Below are positions 50,254 to 58,606 of a stretch of DNA of 64,000 bases, piece after piece (the stretch's first letter is position 1; the number at the start of each line of letters is the position of its first letter). The DNA is from Mucilaginibacter sp. 14171R-50 (GTDB lineage: Bacteria; Bacteroidota; Bacteroidia; Sphingobacteriales; Sphingobacteriaceae), in contig NZ_CP048115.1 in assembly GCF_010093045.1 (NCBI RefSeq), positions 2,666,001 through 2,730,000 of the forward strand. The letters run 5' to 3'. Made by a program: the position numbers and the translations under genes. The notes below the pieces were generated by a model. That model was not told the DNA's origin. It made no database searches and was given only the letters and a program-made list of their open reading frames with translations.

Positions 50254-51789
50254 ATGCATATCGATGCCAGAAATATTGATGACAACAGCCTGATAGAAGG
50301 CGATATATGTATTGTAGGCTCGGGCGCCGCGGGTATAAGTATGGCGCTGGAGTGGCTGAACACGCCCTTTAAAGTTATTTTGCTTGAGGGCGGCGGCTTT
50401 GAGTACGAAGCGCAGATGCAGGAACTGTACAAAGGCAAAACCACAGGGCAACGGTATTACCCGCTACAATCGGCAAGGCTGCATTACTTTGGGGGTACAA
50501 CCGGGCACTGGTCAGGCTTTTGCTCTACGTTCGACCCGATAGATTTTAAGGAACGAGACTGGGTGCCGCATAGCGGCTGGCCCATAAAGCGCGAAGACCT
50601 GGATGAATATTACGCCCGCGCCCACAAAAACCTCGACCTTGGCCCGTACGAATACAGCGCCAAATACTGGCAGGATAAAGACCCGGAACTAAAAGGCTTA
50701 ACACTCGACGAAAAAGCGGTTTATAATAAAATGTGGCAGTTTAGTCCGCCAACGCGCTTTGGTACCAAATACCGCGATACCATTGTAAAAGCGCCAAATA
50801 TACACCTGTACACCTACGCCAATGTAACCGATATCACCGCCAACGAAAATGCATCGGCTATAAAACAGGTAACCGTGAAAAACCTGGCGGGTAAGCAGCA
50901 TACGGTTAGGGCGAAGCAATTTATCATTGCCTGCTGCTCTATCCAGAACGCGCGTTTGCTGCTTGCATCAAACAAACAGGCACCCAAAGGCCTGGGCAAC
51001 CAAAACGATAATGTGGGCCGGTATTTTATGGAGCACCTGGAAATAAAATCGGCAGAGATATGGCTAACCAAACCCGATGCTTTAAAATTGTACCATTGGG
51101 AGTGGGGACTTACCAAAGCCCGCGCCGAACTGGCCATTAGCGAAGAAATGCAGCGCGAGCACCGCATATTAAATGGTACCGCATCGTTTACCCCGTTGGA
51201 TATCGCACGCAAGCAGCCCGCGTTTATCGACATATGGACGGCCGATACCGCTGAAACCAAAAAGAACATGCATAAGTTTGACGAGGTGGGCAAAGATGAT
51301 GTAAAAAAAGAGGGGTATAGTTCGTTCCAGCTGTTCACCCGGGTAGAGCAGGCGCCAAACCCCAACAGCCGTGTAACGTTAGACACTGAAAAGGATGCCC
51401 TCGGGGTTCCGCGCGCTATGCTGCACTGGGAACTTACACCGCTTGAAAAGCATAGCCTGCGTGGTATATACCAAATTATTGGCCGGCAAGTAGGCATAAG
51501 TGCCGAAGGGCGCGTACGGCTGATGGATTACCTGCAGAACGAGGAAGACAACAGCTGGCCATCGTTCACCGGTGGCGGATGGCATCACATGGGCACAACC
51601 CGCATGGCCGCCGACCCTAAAAAAGGCGTGGTGGATGCCAATTGCAAAGTGCATGGTATCAGTAATTTATACATGGCGGGTGCATCGTGCTATGCTACGG
51701 CCGCCGCGCCCAACCCTACGTTAACGCTGGTAGCATTAACCATCAGGCTTGCCGACCACTTAAAGCAGAAGGTAAAGGGAAACGTTTAA
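50254..51789 (+). CDS. GMC-family FAD-dependent oxidoreductase
   Basis: 511 residues of the glucose-methanol-choline family. The FAD motif is DICIVGSGAAGIS (22-27). LHYFGGTTGHWSGF is the GMC block near the flavin. Catalytic residues are in HHMGTTRM (His444, His445) and in AAPNPTLT (Asn487). The protein has no signal of its own, so it would be carried out by the preceding Tat protein. It probably oxidises a sugar or sugar alcohol to a keto or lactone form. It is the last gene in the co-directional sugar cluster, six bases after the small protein. Confidence 0.9.
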   Translation: MHIDARNIDDNSLIEGDICIVGSGAAGISMALEWLNTPFKVILLEGGGFEYEAQMQELYKGKTTGQRYYPLQSARLHYFGGTTGHWSGFCSTFDPIDFKERDWVPHSGWPIKREDLDEYYARAHKNLDLGPYEYSAKYWQDKDPELKGLTLDEKAVYNKMWQFSPPTRFGTKYRDTIVKAPNIHLYTYANVTDITANENASAIKQVTVKNLAGKQHTVRAKQFIIACCSIQNARLLLASNKQAPKGLGNQNDNVGRYFMEHLEIKSAEIWLTKPDALKLYHWEWGLTKARAELAISEEMQREHRILNGTASFTPLDIARKQPAFIDIWTADTAETKKNMHKFDEVGKDDVKKEGYSSFQLFTRVEQAPNPNSRVTLDTEKDALGVPRAMLHWELTPLEKHSLRGIYQIIGRQVGISAEGRVRLMDYLQNEEDNSWPSFTGGGWHHMGTTRMAADPKKGVVDANCKVHGISNLYMAGASCYATAAAPNPTLTLVALTIRLADHLKQKVKGNV

Positions 51790-51841
51790 TTAAGATATCA
51801 GCCCGTTTCCCCCTCCCCGGGGTGGAAGTGAATCCTAATTG

Positions 51842-53050
51842 CTAAATGGTGTTGTTGCTATTCTTTTGCCCTTCCTTAAGCGGGCCGGGCCTGCTTATCA
51901 TTACAATACCTATCGCTATAATGCCCCAAAGCAGCATTTGCCAGGTGCTCAGGTTCCATTCGCCAATCTTCCAGCATAGCAAACCAAAATATGTACCTGC
52001 CGAGCCGCCGATAAAATACATGGTCATGTAAATAGTGTTGAGCCTGCTGTGCGCGTGCTCAGCAAGGGCGTATATGCGTGCAAAATTTGTTATTTGCGTG
52101 GCCTGCACGCCTATATCCAAAAAAAAGATAGCCACAACCAGCGCCGCAACGGAGTATGGAAAAAGTTTAAGCAAAACAACACTGCCAATGATCATTGCTA
52201 CAGAGATGAGCAGGGACCGGTGCGTGTTCCCCTTATCGGCCAGTTTCCCAAACCACGGCGCTACCAGCGCACCGCCAATGGCAATAAGGCCGAACAAGCC
52301 AATAGTGCTGGCCGAAAAACGGAGGGGTGCATTGCTCAAATGGAAGGTCAAAGTGGTCCAAAACGAGCAAAAGATGCCGAATGTAAAAAAGCCAAGCAAA
52401 GCTGCCTGCCTTAATATCTTAAACTCGCCTACCAGGGATAGTGCCGACCTGAGCAGCCCCAGATAATTGCCTTTAAACTTCGGCGGTACATTGGGTAAGT
52501 AAAGCTTAAGCAATACGGCTGTGAGCAATACCATACCGGCCGATATGCCGTAAACAAAGCGCCAGCCCAGCCAGCCGGCTATTAAGCCGGAAATTACTCT
52601 TGCGCCTAAAATTCCGACCAGTATGCCGCTAAAAACCTTGCCAACCGTTTTGCCGCGATTAACGCTATCAAGCGTGGCAGCCATTGGCATTAATATTTGA
52701 GCAGATGTGGCAAAAAGGCCAACAAACAAACTCAATGCGTAAACCTGGTAAAGCCGCGTGGCAAAGCTAAAGCCGGTAAGGGTTAACATCAGTAAGGTAC
52801 TTAGTAACAGGATAAGCCGTTTACGGTTTACCTTATCGCCCAGGGGGATCAAAAAGAACATACCCAAACCATAGCCCAGCTGTGCAAACATGGCCACTTT
52901 ACCAATTTCGGAGCCGGACGCATGTACCGATACGCCTATATCTTTCAGGATTGGCTGGTTATAATAAATATTTGCTACCGTAACACCCGCGGCAACTGCC
53001 ATTAAAGGGATAATAGCCGGATGTAACCTGTTAGTTTGTGTAGCCTCCAT
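51842..53050 (-). CDS. MFS transporter
   Basis: 402 residues from ATG 53050 (MEATQTNRLHPAIIPL); the longer frame to 53107 adds a non-homologous head. Twelve membrane helices are visible. The loop between helices 2 and 3 has GDKVNRKRLI, the MFS signature; the central loop is basic. The sequence resembles the sugar-efflux/YnfM-like group (VANIYYNQPILKDIG is typical). Direction and substrate are unknown. It is convergent with the GMC gene, and its own 5' side is next to the NDH-2 gene on the same strand. Confidence 0.88.
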   Translation of the reverse strand: MEATQTNRLHPAIIPLMAVAAGVTVANIYYNQPILKDIGVSVHASGSEIGKVAMFAQLGYGLGMFFLIPLGDKVNRKRLILLLSTLLMLTLTGFSFATRLYQVYALSLFVGLFATSAQILMPMAATLDSVNRGKTVGKVFSGILVGILGARVISGLIAGWLGWRFVYGISAGMVLLTAVLLKLYLPNVPPKFKGNYLGLLRSALSLVGEFKILRQAALLGFFTFGIFCSFWTTLTFHLSNAPLRFSASTIGLFGLIAIGGALVAPWFGKLADKGNTHRSLLISVAMIIGSVVLLKLFPYSVAALVVAIFFLDIGVQATQITNFARIYALAEHAHSRLNTIYMTMYFIGGSAGTYFGLLCWKIGEWNLSTWQMLLWGIIAIGIVMISRPGPLKEGQKNSNNTI

Positions 53051-53099
53051 AGTTTTTACAGCCCGCAAACGTAAGCAAATGTGCCTTGGTATCAAACGT

Positions 53100-53132
53100 A
53101 AAAGCACCTTGCATATACGGCAAGGTGCTTTT
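53100..53132 (-). terminator. Terminator of the NDH-2 gene
   Basis: AAAAGCACCTTG (53100-53111) pairs with CAAGGTGCTTTT (53121-53132), 12 bp with a nine-base loop. It stands 28 bases beyond the NDH-2 stop on the minus strand. Confidence 0.8.
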
Positions 53133-53159
53133 GTGAAAGTATGTTGACAAAGGCGCCGC

Positions 53160-54464
53160 TTAATCGCCCGATTTAAATATCATCCGGAACGACTGGTCGC
53201 GGCTGATGTAAGCAACCGCCCAATTGTAAAGCGTGCGCAGTTTATTACGATAGTTAACTAATGATATCAGGTGAATGAACAACCACATAAACAGCGCTAT
53301 GATACCATTGAAGTGCACCTTGTGTTTAAACAGGTCTACCACCGCCTTGTTACGGCCAATAATGGCCATATCGCCTTTGTCGAAATATTTAAAGGCTTTT
53401 AAGGGTTTACCCTTGGCTATGGCAATAAAGTTGGCTGCAAGGGTACGGCCCTGTTGTATAGCAACCTGCGCAATCTGCGGGTGGCCTTTTGGGTAGGCCT
53501 CGTCGGTTGTTTGGATAGATGCATCGCCTATGGCGTAAACATCCCGCAGCCCTGTAACCTGGTTGTATTCATCGGTTATCATCCGTTTGCCCACACCCAG
53601 GCTGTTTGCCGGGATGCCATCAAACGTATTGGCTGTAATACCTGCTGCCCAAATAAGCGTGCCGGCTTCAATAACCTCGCCGTTTGATAAAGTAATTTTG
53701 CCGTCAAGGTAGTCGTTAACGTGCAAATTCAATTTTACCCGCACCCCAAGCCTGGTTAGCACCTTGTAGGCATCCTGATGGGTTTTCTCGCTCATGGCGC
53801 CAAGCAGGGCAGTGCCGCCGTCTACTATGTAAATGCCTCCGGGCTGGTTAATAAGTTCGGGGTAGTCCTTCGCGAAAATATATTTGCGCATTTCGGCAAG
53901 CATACCCGATACTTCAACACCTGTTGGGCCGCCGCCGGCAACTACTATGGTAAGCAGGCGTTTGCGTTCGGCCGCGTCTTTGGTAATGGTTGCGCGTTCC
54001 AGCGTTTGCAGTAAAGCGTTACGCATACGCAAGCCATCGTCAATGGTTTTCATCGGAATAGCATTCTGCGCAATGTTTTGGTTACCAAAAAAGTTTGTTT
54101 TGGCGCCCGCTGCAAATACCAGGTAATCGTAGGTCAGTTCACCGTCTTTTAAATATACGGTTTTGGTATCAGGGTCAACTTTTACGGGTTCGCCCATCCG
54201 AAAACGGATGTTATCCTTGCGGAATAATTTGCGGAAAGGATAACTGATGCTTGACGGTTCCAGGAAACTTGTTGATACCTGGTAAAGCAGCGGAGGAAAA
54301 TAATTGTAGTTGTTTTTATCTACCAGGGTAACCTGGTAGCTTTTATTTTTTGCCACATCTTGTGCAAAGTTTACACCGGCAAAACCTCCCCCAATAACCA
54401 CAATTTTTTTAGCAGGCACAGGCATATGGCCTGTGGCATCTGCGGGGTTAGAAAGATCGCTCAT
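53160..54464 (-). CDS. ndh: Type II NADH dehydrogenase (NDH-2)
   Basis: 434 residues from ATG 54464 (MSDLSNPADATGHMPVPAKK); the frame also opens 13 residues earlier. Two Rossmann motifs are visible: VVIGGGFAGVNFA for FAD and VVAGGGPTGVEVSG for NADH. YLVFAAGAKTNFFG and YAIGDASI are also typical. The C-terminus is amphipathic (LFMWLFIHLISLVNYRNKLRTL), which attaches this class to the inner membrane. It moves electrons from NADH to quinone without pumping protons. Confidence 0.9.
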   Translation of the reverse strand: MSDLSNPADATGHMPVPAKKIVVIGGGFAGVNFAQDVAKNKSYQVTLVDKNNYNYFPPLLYQVSTSFLEPSSISYPFRKLFRKDNIRFRMGEPVKVDPDTKTVYLKDGELTYDYLVFAAGAKTNFFGNQNIAQNAIPMKTIDDGLRMRNALLQTLERATITKDAAERKRLLTIVVAGGGPTGVEVSGMLAEMRKYIFAKDYPELINQPGGIYIVDGGTALLGAMSEKTHQDAYKVLTRLGVRVKLNLHVNDYLDGKITLSNGEVIEAGTLIWAAGITANTFDGIPANSLGVGKRMITDEYNQVTGLRDVYAIGDASIQTTDEAYPKGHPQIAQVAIQQGRTLAANFIAIAKGKPLKAFKYFDKGDMAIIGRNKAVVDLFKHKVHFNGIIALFMWLFIHLISLVNYRNKLRTLYNWAVAYISRDQSFRMIFKSGD

Positions 54465-54665
54465 TTCTGGTATGTGTATGTTTGTCACCGTTATAAATGA
54501 CAATGTAAATATACGTTAAGTGTACATAATACACTATTAAAATAATCTAATTTTACACAGGGTTGATAAGCTGTACCAACTATCCGACAGCTTAAATTCA
54601 CTCCCTGCACCCTCCCGGTAAACGGGGGATTGCACCGGCCAATTCTTTGGTAATAGTACTCAATA

Positions 54666-54700
54666 AAAAAACCGCTTTAACTATTTTAAAGCGGTTTTTT
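54666..54700 (-). terminator. Terminator of the RpoD-like sigma gene
   Basis: AAAAAACCGCTTTAA (54666-54680) pairs exactly with TTAAAGCGGTTTTTT (54686-54700), with a five-base loop. It lies 20 bases beyond the sigma factor stop codon. Confidence 0.88.
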
Positions 54701-54720
54701 TATTTATGATGCAGAATATA

Positions 54721-55578
54721 TTACAAATACGATTGCAGCGTACCGCTGCGCGATGACTGTTTTATACGCTGAAGCGCCTTGTCCTTGATCTGGCGTACCC
54801 GTTCGCGGGTTAGCACAAACTTTTCGCCTATTTCTTCTAAGGTGTGGGTGTGGTTATTGCCCAGGCCGTAAAACAGTATCAGTACCTCGCGGTCGCGTTC
54901 GCCTAATTTTGACAGGGAACGCCCCAGTTCGGTAGCCAGCGAATCGTGGATCAGGCTACTGTCAGTAGATGGGTCGTCGTTTTGCATTACATCCAGCAAA
55001 GTGCCTTCTTCGCCCTGCTGAAAAGGCGCGTCGATGGACACCTGCCTGCCTGAATTTCGTAACGAATCGGCAATTTTTTCGACCGTTGTTTCCAGGCACT
55101 CGGCCAGTTCTTCAGGGGTGGCTTCGCGTTCAAGTTCCTGCTCAAGCGAAGATTGCGTTTTGCGGATCTTGCTCAGCGTACCTATCTGGTTCAGGGGCAA
55201 ACGCACCGAGCGCGACTGATCTGATATGGCAGATATTATGGATTGGCGTATCCACCAAACGGCGTATGATATAAATTTAAAACCTTTGGTCTCGTCAAAC
55301 CGGCGGGCGGCTTTTATCAGGCCTAAATTACCTTCGTTGATTAAGTCGCCAAGGGTTATGCCCTGGTTTTGATATTGTTTGGCCACCGATACCACAAACC
55401 TTAAGTTGGCTTTGGTAAGGCGCTCTAATGCTGCCTGGTCGCCTTCGCGTATTTTTTGTGCCAGTATAACTTCTTCCTGGGCTGTTATAAGGTCTACTTT
55501 ACCGATCTCTGTTAAGTATTTATCAAGCGATTGGGTCTCGCGGTTGGTGATGGATTGACTTATTTTAAGTTGTCTCAT
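54721..55578 (-). CDS. RpoD/SigA-family sigma factor, divergent paralogue
   Basis: 285 residues of the short Bacteroidota sigma-70 type, beginning [14 protein letters not shown] with region 1.2, then region 2 ([58 protein letters not shown]), region 3 ([15 protein letters not shown]) and region 4 ([29 protein letters not shown]). Its blocks [15 protein letters not shown] and LILFYGLG differ from the usual ALAEQSRIVRLPL and IKMFFGIG of the primary factor as I know it, so this may be a second, group-2 RpoD-like factor. Confidence 0.88.
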   Translation of the reverse strand: MRQLKISQSITNRETQSLDKYLTEIGKVDLITAQEEVILAQKIREGDQAALERLTKANLRFVVSVAKQYQNQGITLGDLINEGNLGLIKAARRFDETKGFKFISYAVWWIRQSIISAISDQSRSVRLPLNQIGTLSKIRKTQSSLEQELEREATPEELAECLETTVEKIADSLRNSGRQVSIDAPFQQGEEGTLLDVMQNDDPSTDSSLIHDSLATELGRSLSKLGERDREVLILFYGLGNNHTHTLEEIGEKFVLTRERVRQIKDKALQRIKQSSRSGTLQSYL

Positions 55579-55677
55579 TTAATGGGGATAAAGCGGCCTG
55601 AAGCCGGCGATTAAACAATTTACTAAACTTTAAAAGAGCGGGGTCCGGGTGTTTTTAATGACCCGTAAAAAAAATAA

Positions 55678-55704
55678 AAGCATTCCCATTTTCAGGGAAT
55701 GCTT
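55678..55704 (-). terminator. Terminator of the second cold shock gene
   Basis: AAGCATTCCC (55678-55687) pairs with GGGAATGCTT (55695-55704). On the minus strand a T-rich run follows. It is 20 bases beyond the cold shock stop codon. Confidence 0.85.
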
Positions 55705-55723
55705 CACGATATTATTATAGTTA

Positions 55724-55915
55724 TTAAGCTACTTTAACTCTTACCGCGTTAGGGCCTTTCTTGCCTTCTTCCACTTCATACTGTACGGTATCGTTCTCGC
55801 GGATGCGATCAACTAAACCTGATGAGTGAACAAACACTTCTTTGCCACCGTTACTTGGGGTGATGAATCCAAAACCCTTTTCTTCATTAAAAAATTTTAC
55901 TGTTCCTTGTTGCAT
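55724..55915 (-). CDS. Cold shock protein (CspA family), second copy
   Basis: 63 residues starting [18 protein letters not shown] with RNP1 KGFGFI and RNP2 VFVHSS intact. It is a close paralogue of the copy at 31917-32111, differing mainly in the loop (SNGGKE against DGGGAD). It is an RNA chaperone expected to be strongly expressed. It has its own promoter and terminator. Confidence 0.95.
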   Translation of the reverse strand: MQQGTVKFFNEEKGFGFITPSNGGKEVFVHSSGLVDRIRENDTVQYEVEEGKKGPNAVRVKVA

Positions 55916-55935
55916 TATATTTATTTAAATAGTTA

Positions 55936-55943
55936 CAAATGTA
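55936..55943 (-). promoter_or_regulatory. -7 box of the second cold shock gene
   Basis: TACATTTG on the minus strand matches TAnnTTTG exactly, 20 bases before the start codon. A clear TTTG is not found at the normal distance upstream; TTATG lies 22 bases away. Confidence 0.5.
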
Positions 55944-56180
55944 CCTTTAATTATTGATTAATTGGCATAAATATGTAATTGATATACTTTTAGTTATGGT
56001 TAAAGCTATATTTCCCTATAAAATGACAATATTGTGTTGGGCGTGAATTTTTGTTTTTGTCAGCCAAACATCACAATTGTAGGCCGCACGTAAGTTAGAG
56101 CTAAGTTTTACGACAAACCCGCAATACATACCATCATTTTTTACGTTAGTTATAAGTACGTTAAACACGTTAGGAGATTT

Positions 56181-56810
56181 ATGAAAAAGATAAGCATTCA
56201 AATTATTCTGTTATTAATTACCGGGTATACTGCTATGGCGGCTGCACCGAATACAAGTACCGATGGCAAGGCCAGGTTAGATACCGCTACTTTTGCCACG
56301 GGCTGTTTCTGGTGTACCGAAGCAAAGTTTCAACAATTAAAGGGCGTTAAAAAGGTAATATCGGGCTTTAGCGGGGGCACGGTTGCCAACCCTACCTATA
56401 ACCAGGTTTGTACAGGCACCACAGGGCACGCCGAAGCCTGTAACATTATTTACGATCCTGCGCAAATTACATACGATGAACTGCTGGCTGCCTTTTTTGT
56501 AGCACACGATCCAACCCAGCTAAACCGCCAGGGTAATGATGTGGGTACACAGTACCGCTCGGCCATATTTTATCATAACGCGGCACAAAAGCAAAAGGCC
56601 AACTATTACATTGGTAAACTTAATGCTGAGCATGCCTACAAAAATAAAATTGTTACTCAGGTAGCGCCGTACAAAGCTTTTTACAAAGCCGAAGACTACC
56701 ATCAGAATTATTATAACCTGAATAAAGGCAGCAACCCGTATTGTAAATATGTGATACAGCCCGAACTTGAAAAGTTTAGGAAGGTGTTTAAAAATAAACT
56801 GAAGAACTAA
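56181..56810 (+). CDS. msrA: Exported peptide methionine sulfoxide reductase A
   Basis: 209 residues with a signal peptide (IQIILLLITGYTAMAA). The MsrA domain has catalytic Cys42 in TGCFWCTEAKFQQLKGV, then GFSGGTVANPTYNQVCTGTTGHAEA and DVGTQYRSAIFYH. It reduces the S form of methionine sulfoxide. The signal peptide places it in the periplasm. Its stop is one base before the msrB start, so both enzymes are made together for periplasmic protein repair. Confidence 0.93.
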   Translation: MKKISIQIILLLITGYTAMAAAPNTSTDGKARLDTATFATGCFWCTEAKFQQLKGVKKVISGFSGGTVANPTYNQVCTGTTGHAEACNIIYDPAQITYDELLAAFFVAHDPTQLNRQGNDVGTQYRSAIFYHNAAQKQKANYYIGKLNAEHAYKNKIVTQVAPYKAFYKAEDYHQNYYNLNKGSNPYCKYVIQPELEKFRKVFKNKLKN

Positions 56811-56811
56811 G

Positions 56812-57324
56812 ATGAGGCCGATATACATCACCGCGATACTACTCCTGTGCTTTACCTGCACGTTTGCACAGCATTTAAAAACCGATAAGGGGCACCAAAA
56901 TAACCCGTACTATTCTAATACCGATACCCGCCCGATAAAGGTGTCGGATGCGGAATGGAAAAAGATATTGCCGCCGGCATTATATGCCACCGCCCGCGAG
57001 CAGGCTACCGAACGCCCGTTTACCGGCCAGTTTTGGAACAAAAGCGCCAGGGGAACCTATTACTGCGCTGTTTGTGGCAATAAGCTGTTCCGTTCGGATG
57101 CCAAATTTGCCAGCGACTGTGGCTGGCCAAGCTTTTACCAGCCGGTAAGGAAGAACAGCGTTATTTATAAAGCCGACAACTCATTAGGTATGGAGCGAAC
57201 CGAAGTGTTGTGCGCACGCTGCCAAAGCCACCTGGGGCATATATTTGACGATGGCCCGGCGCCAACGTACAAAAGGTTTTGCATGAACTCCGTTTCATTG
57301 GATTTTCAGCCCGATAAGCTGTAA
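56812..57324 (+). CDS. msrB: Exported peptide methionine-R-sulfoxide reductase B
   Basis: 170 residues with a signal peptide (ITAILLLCFTCTFAQ). The SelR/MsrB domain has zinc-binding CAVCG and CARCQSHLGH, KFASDCGWPSFYQP, and the catalytic Cys157 in RFCMNSVSLDF. It reduces the R form of methionine sulfoxide, complementing MsrA upstream. Both proteins have their own signal peptides, so a two-protein periplasmic repair set is encoded. Confidence 0.93.
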   Translation: MRPIYITAILLLCFTCTFAQHLKTDKGHQNNPYYSNTDTRPIKVSDAEWKKILPPALYATAREQATERPFTGQFWNKSARGTYYCAVCGNKLFRSDAKFASDCGWPSFYQPVRKNSVIYKADNSLGMERTEVLCARCQSHLGHIFDDGPAPTYKRFCMNSVSLDFQPDKL

Positions 57325-57832
57325 AAGTAGGCGCCTCCTGTTAAGGGTTTAAAGCGTACCATACGTTCCCGCATTGCTATTGCGCCATCTTGCCGGCAAG
57401 CATAAAGCCCGATTTACTGGCCTTTAGCCAATAAATCGGGCTTTATGCCGTTATTTAAAGGACGCTGCTTTAATCAGCAGGCCCCACCCCGCGTTTATGC
57501 TGCGTTATGGTAACAACCATTGTGGCTGCGGTTCAGCCTTTGATAGCTGCCTTTTAAGAGCTGCATGGATATTTTAATACGCTTAGTTTATGTACGTGTG
57601 CAAAGCATCAGCACAACCCCGTTGGATGGGCCTTTCCAGCTGAAAATGAGCAAATAAAGGGGGATTTTGAGGGTTTCCGCTACTTAATTGTAATAAGGAA
57701 ATTACAGTTGCTATGAACAATTTGTAAAATTTGAGAGTTATAATTGGGGACTTTCATCTAAAAAAATCATTTTATTGAGGAAAAATCTACTTATTAACCA
57801 AATTAATAAATTGAATTACAAACATGATTAAC
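57325..57832. other. Intergenic region between msrB and the fasciclin gene
   Basis: About 508 bases without a credible gene. It contains a large hairpin at 57401-57447, some featureless sequence at 57450-57660, and an A/T-rich promoter zone at 57680-57820 with several TTTG and TTG triplets but no clear full consensus. Confidence 0.55.
57401..57447. terminator. Long two-part hairpin after msrB
   Basis: CATAAAGCCCGATTTA (57401-57416) pairs with TAAATCGGGCTTTATG (57432-57447), and TGGC/GCCA (57418-57421, 57427-57430) extend it inward. It lies 77 bases after the msrB stop. A clear T run is missing, so a stable RNA end or terminator are both possible. Confidence 0.6.
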
Positions 57833-58408
57833 ATGAAAAGATCCATTTTAGCGGTTGGCGTATTAGCCTTTTTAACTGTTACAGCTACACGTGTATCCGC
57901 ACAAACTCAAGACACCACCCAAAAAACCACCACCACCACTACCACAACAACTACCGAAGGGGCAAGTGATGTAGTAGGGGCTTTAGCCAGCAACGCCGAT
58001 TACACAACAGCGTTGAGTGCGGTTAAAGCTGCAGGGTTAGATTCTGTTTTGAAAACAGGTGGTCCGTATACGATTTTCGCACCTAACAATATTACGCTAA
58101 GCAACCTGCCCGCCGGCAAACTGGATAGCCTGATGAAAGATCCGGCTAAACTGGCTACCATATTAAAAGGCCATGTTGTTACCGGCAAATACGGCAAGGC
58201 CGAAATTATTAAAGCTTTAAACGCAGGTAAAGGCAAAGCTACACTGACCACTATTGACGGGCAAACGCTTACCCTTTCAGTAACTTCTGATAAAAAGCTG
58301 CAGCTGGCAAATGCTGCCGGTAACACGGCTCAGGTGATCCTTTTTGACCTGATAGGAGCCAACGGTATTGTAAATGGTGTTAACGGCGTACTTATGCCAA
58401 CGAAATAA
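57833..58408 (+). CDS. Exported fasciclin-domain protein
   Basis: 191 residues from ATG 57833 (MKRSILAVGVLAFLTVTATRVSAQ); an ATG nine bases earlier is also possible. After the signal peptide comes a tract of ten threonines. A single fasciclin (FAS1) domain follows (about 50-190): ALSAVKAAGLDSVLKTGGPYTIFAPNNITLSNLP, ILKGHVVTGKYG and the closing NGVLMPTK. FAS1 domains act in adhesion to surfaces or matrix. The protein would be periplasmic or secreted. A terminator follows. Confidence 0.88.
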   Translation: MKRSILAVGVLAFLTVTATRVSAQTQDTTQKTTTTTTTTTTEGASDVVGALASNADYTTALSAVKAAGLDSVLKTGGPYTIFAPNNITLSNLPAGKLDSLMKDPAKLATILKGHVVTGKYGKAEIIKALNAGKGKATLTTIDGQTLTLSVTSDKKLQLANAAGNTAQVILFDLIGANGIVNGVNGVLMPTK

Positions 58409-58431
58409 TACCATACTTCCAGATAACGAGA

Positions 58432-58451
58432 AAGCCCGGTTTACCGGGCTT
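58432..58451 (+). terminator. Terminator of the fasciclin gene
   Basis: AAGCCCGGT (58432-58440) pairs with ACCGGGCTT (58443-58451), followed by a T run. Confidence 0.85.
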
Positions 58452-58557
58452 TTTTATTTTATCACTCGTTCAAATGATTTTCAAAATTTAGTAATGGTTG
58501 TGGAACTAACCTGAAAATTTCTAAACCTAATTTTAGTTTTTAAAAAAATTAAAAAGT

Positions 58558-58590
58558 TTTGCTGATTATTGAAATATTATTTTAAGTTTG
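58558..58590 (+). promoter_or_regulatory. Consensus Bacteroidota promoter of the ROK gene
   Basis: TTTG (58558-58561) and TAAGTTTG (58583-58590) are 21 bases apart, an exact match to the TTTG...TAnnTTTG consensus. The start codon follows 16 bases after the -7 box. It is the best-formed promoter in the window. Confidence 0.7.
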
Positions 58591-58606
58591 ACAAACTATT
58601 GATAAT

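Noticed and set aside
55916-56180. Riboswitch or cold-shock leader RNA upstream of the second csp or msrA gene
   Set aside because: No conserved fold could be drawn by eye, and the -7 box lies 20 bases before the csp start, leaving only a short leader.
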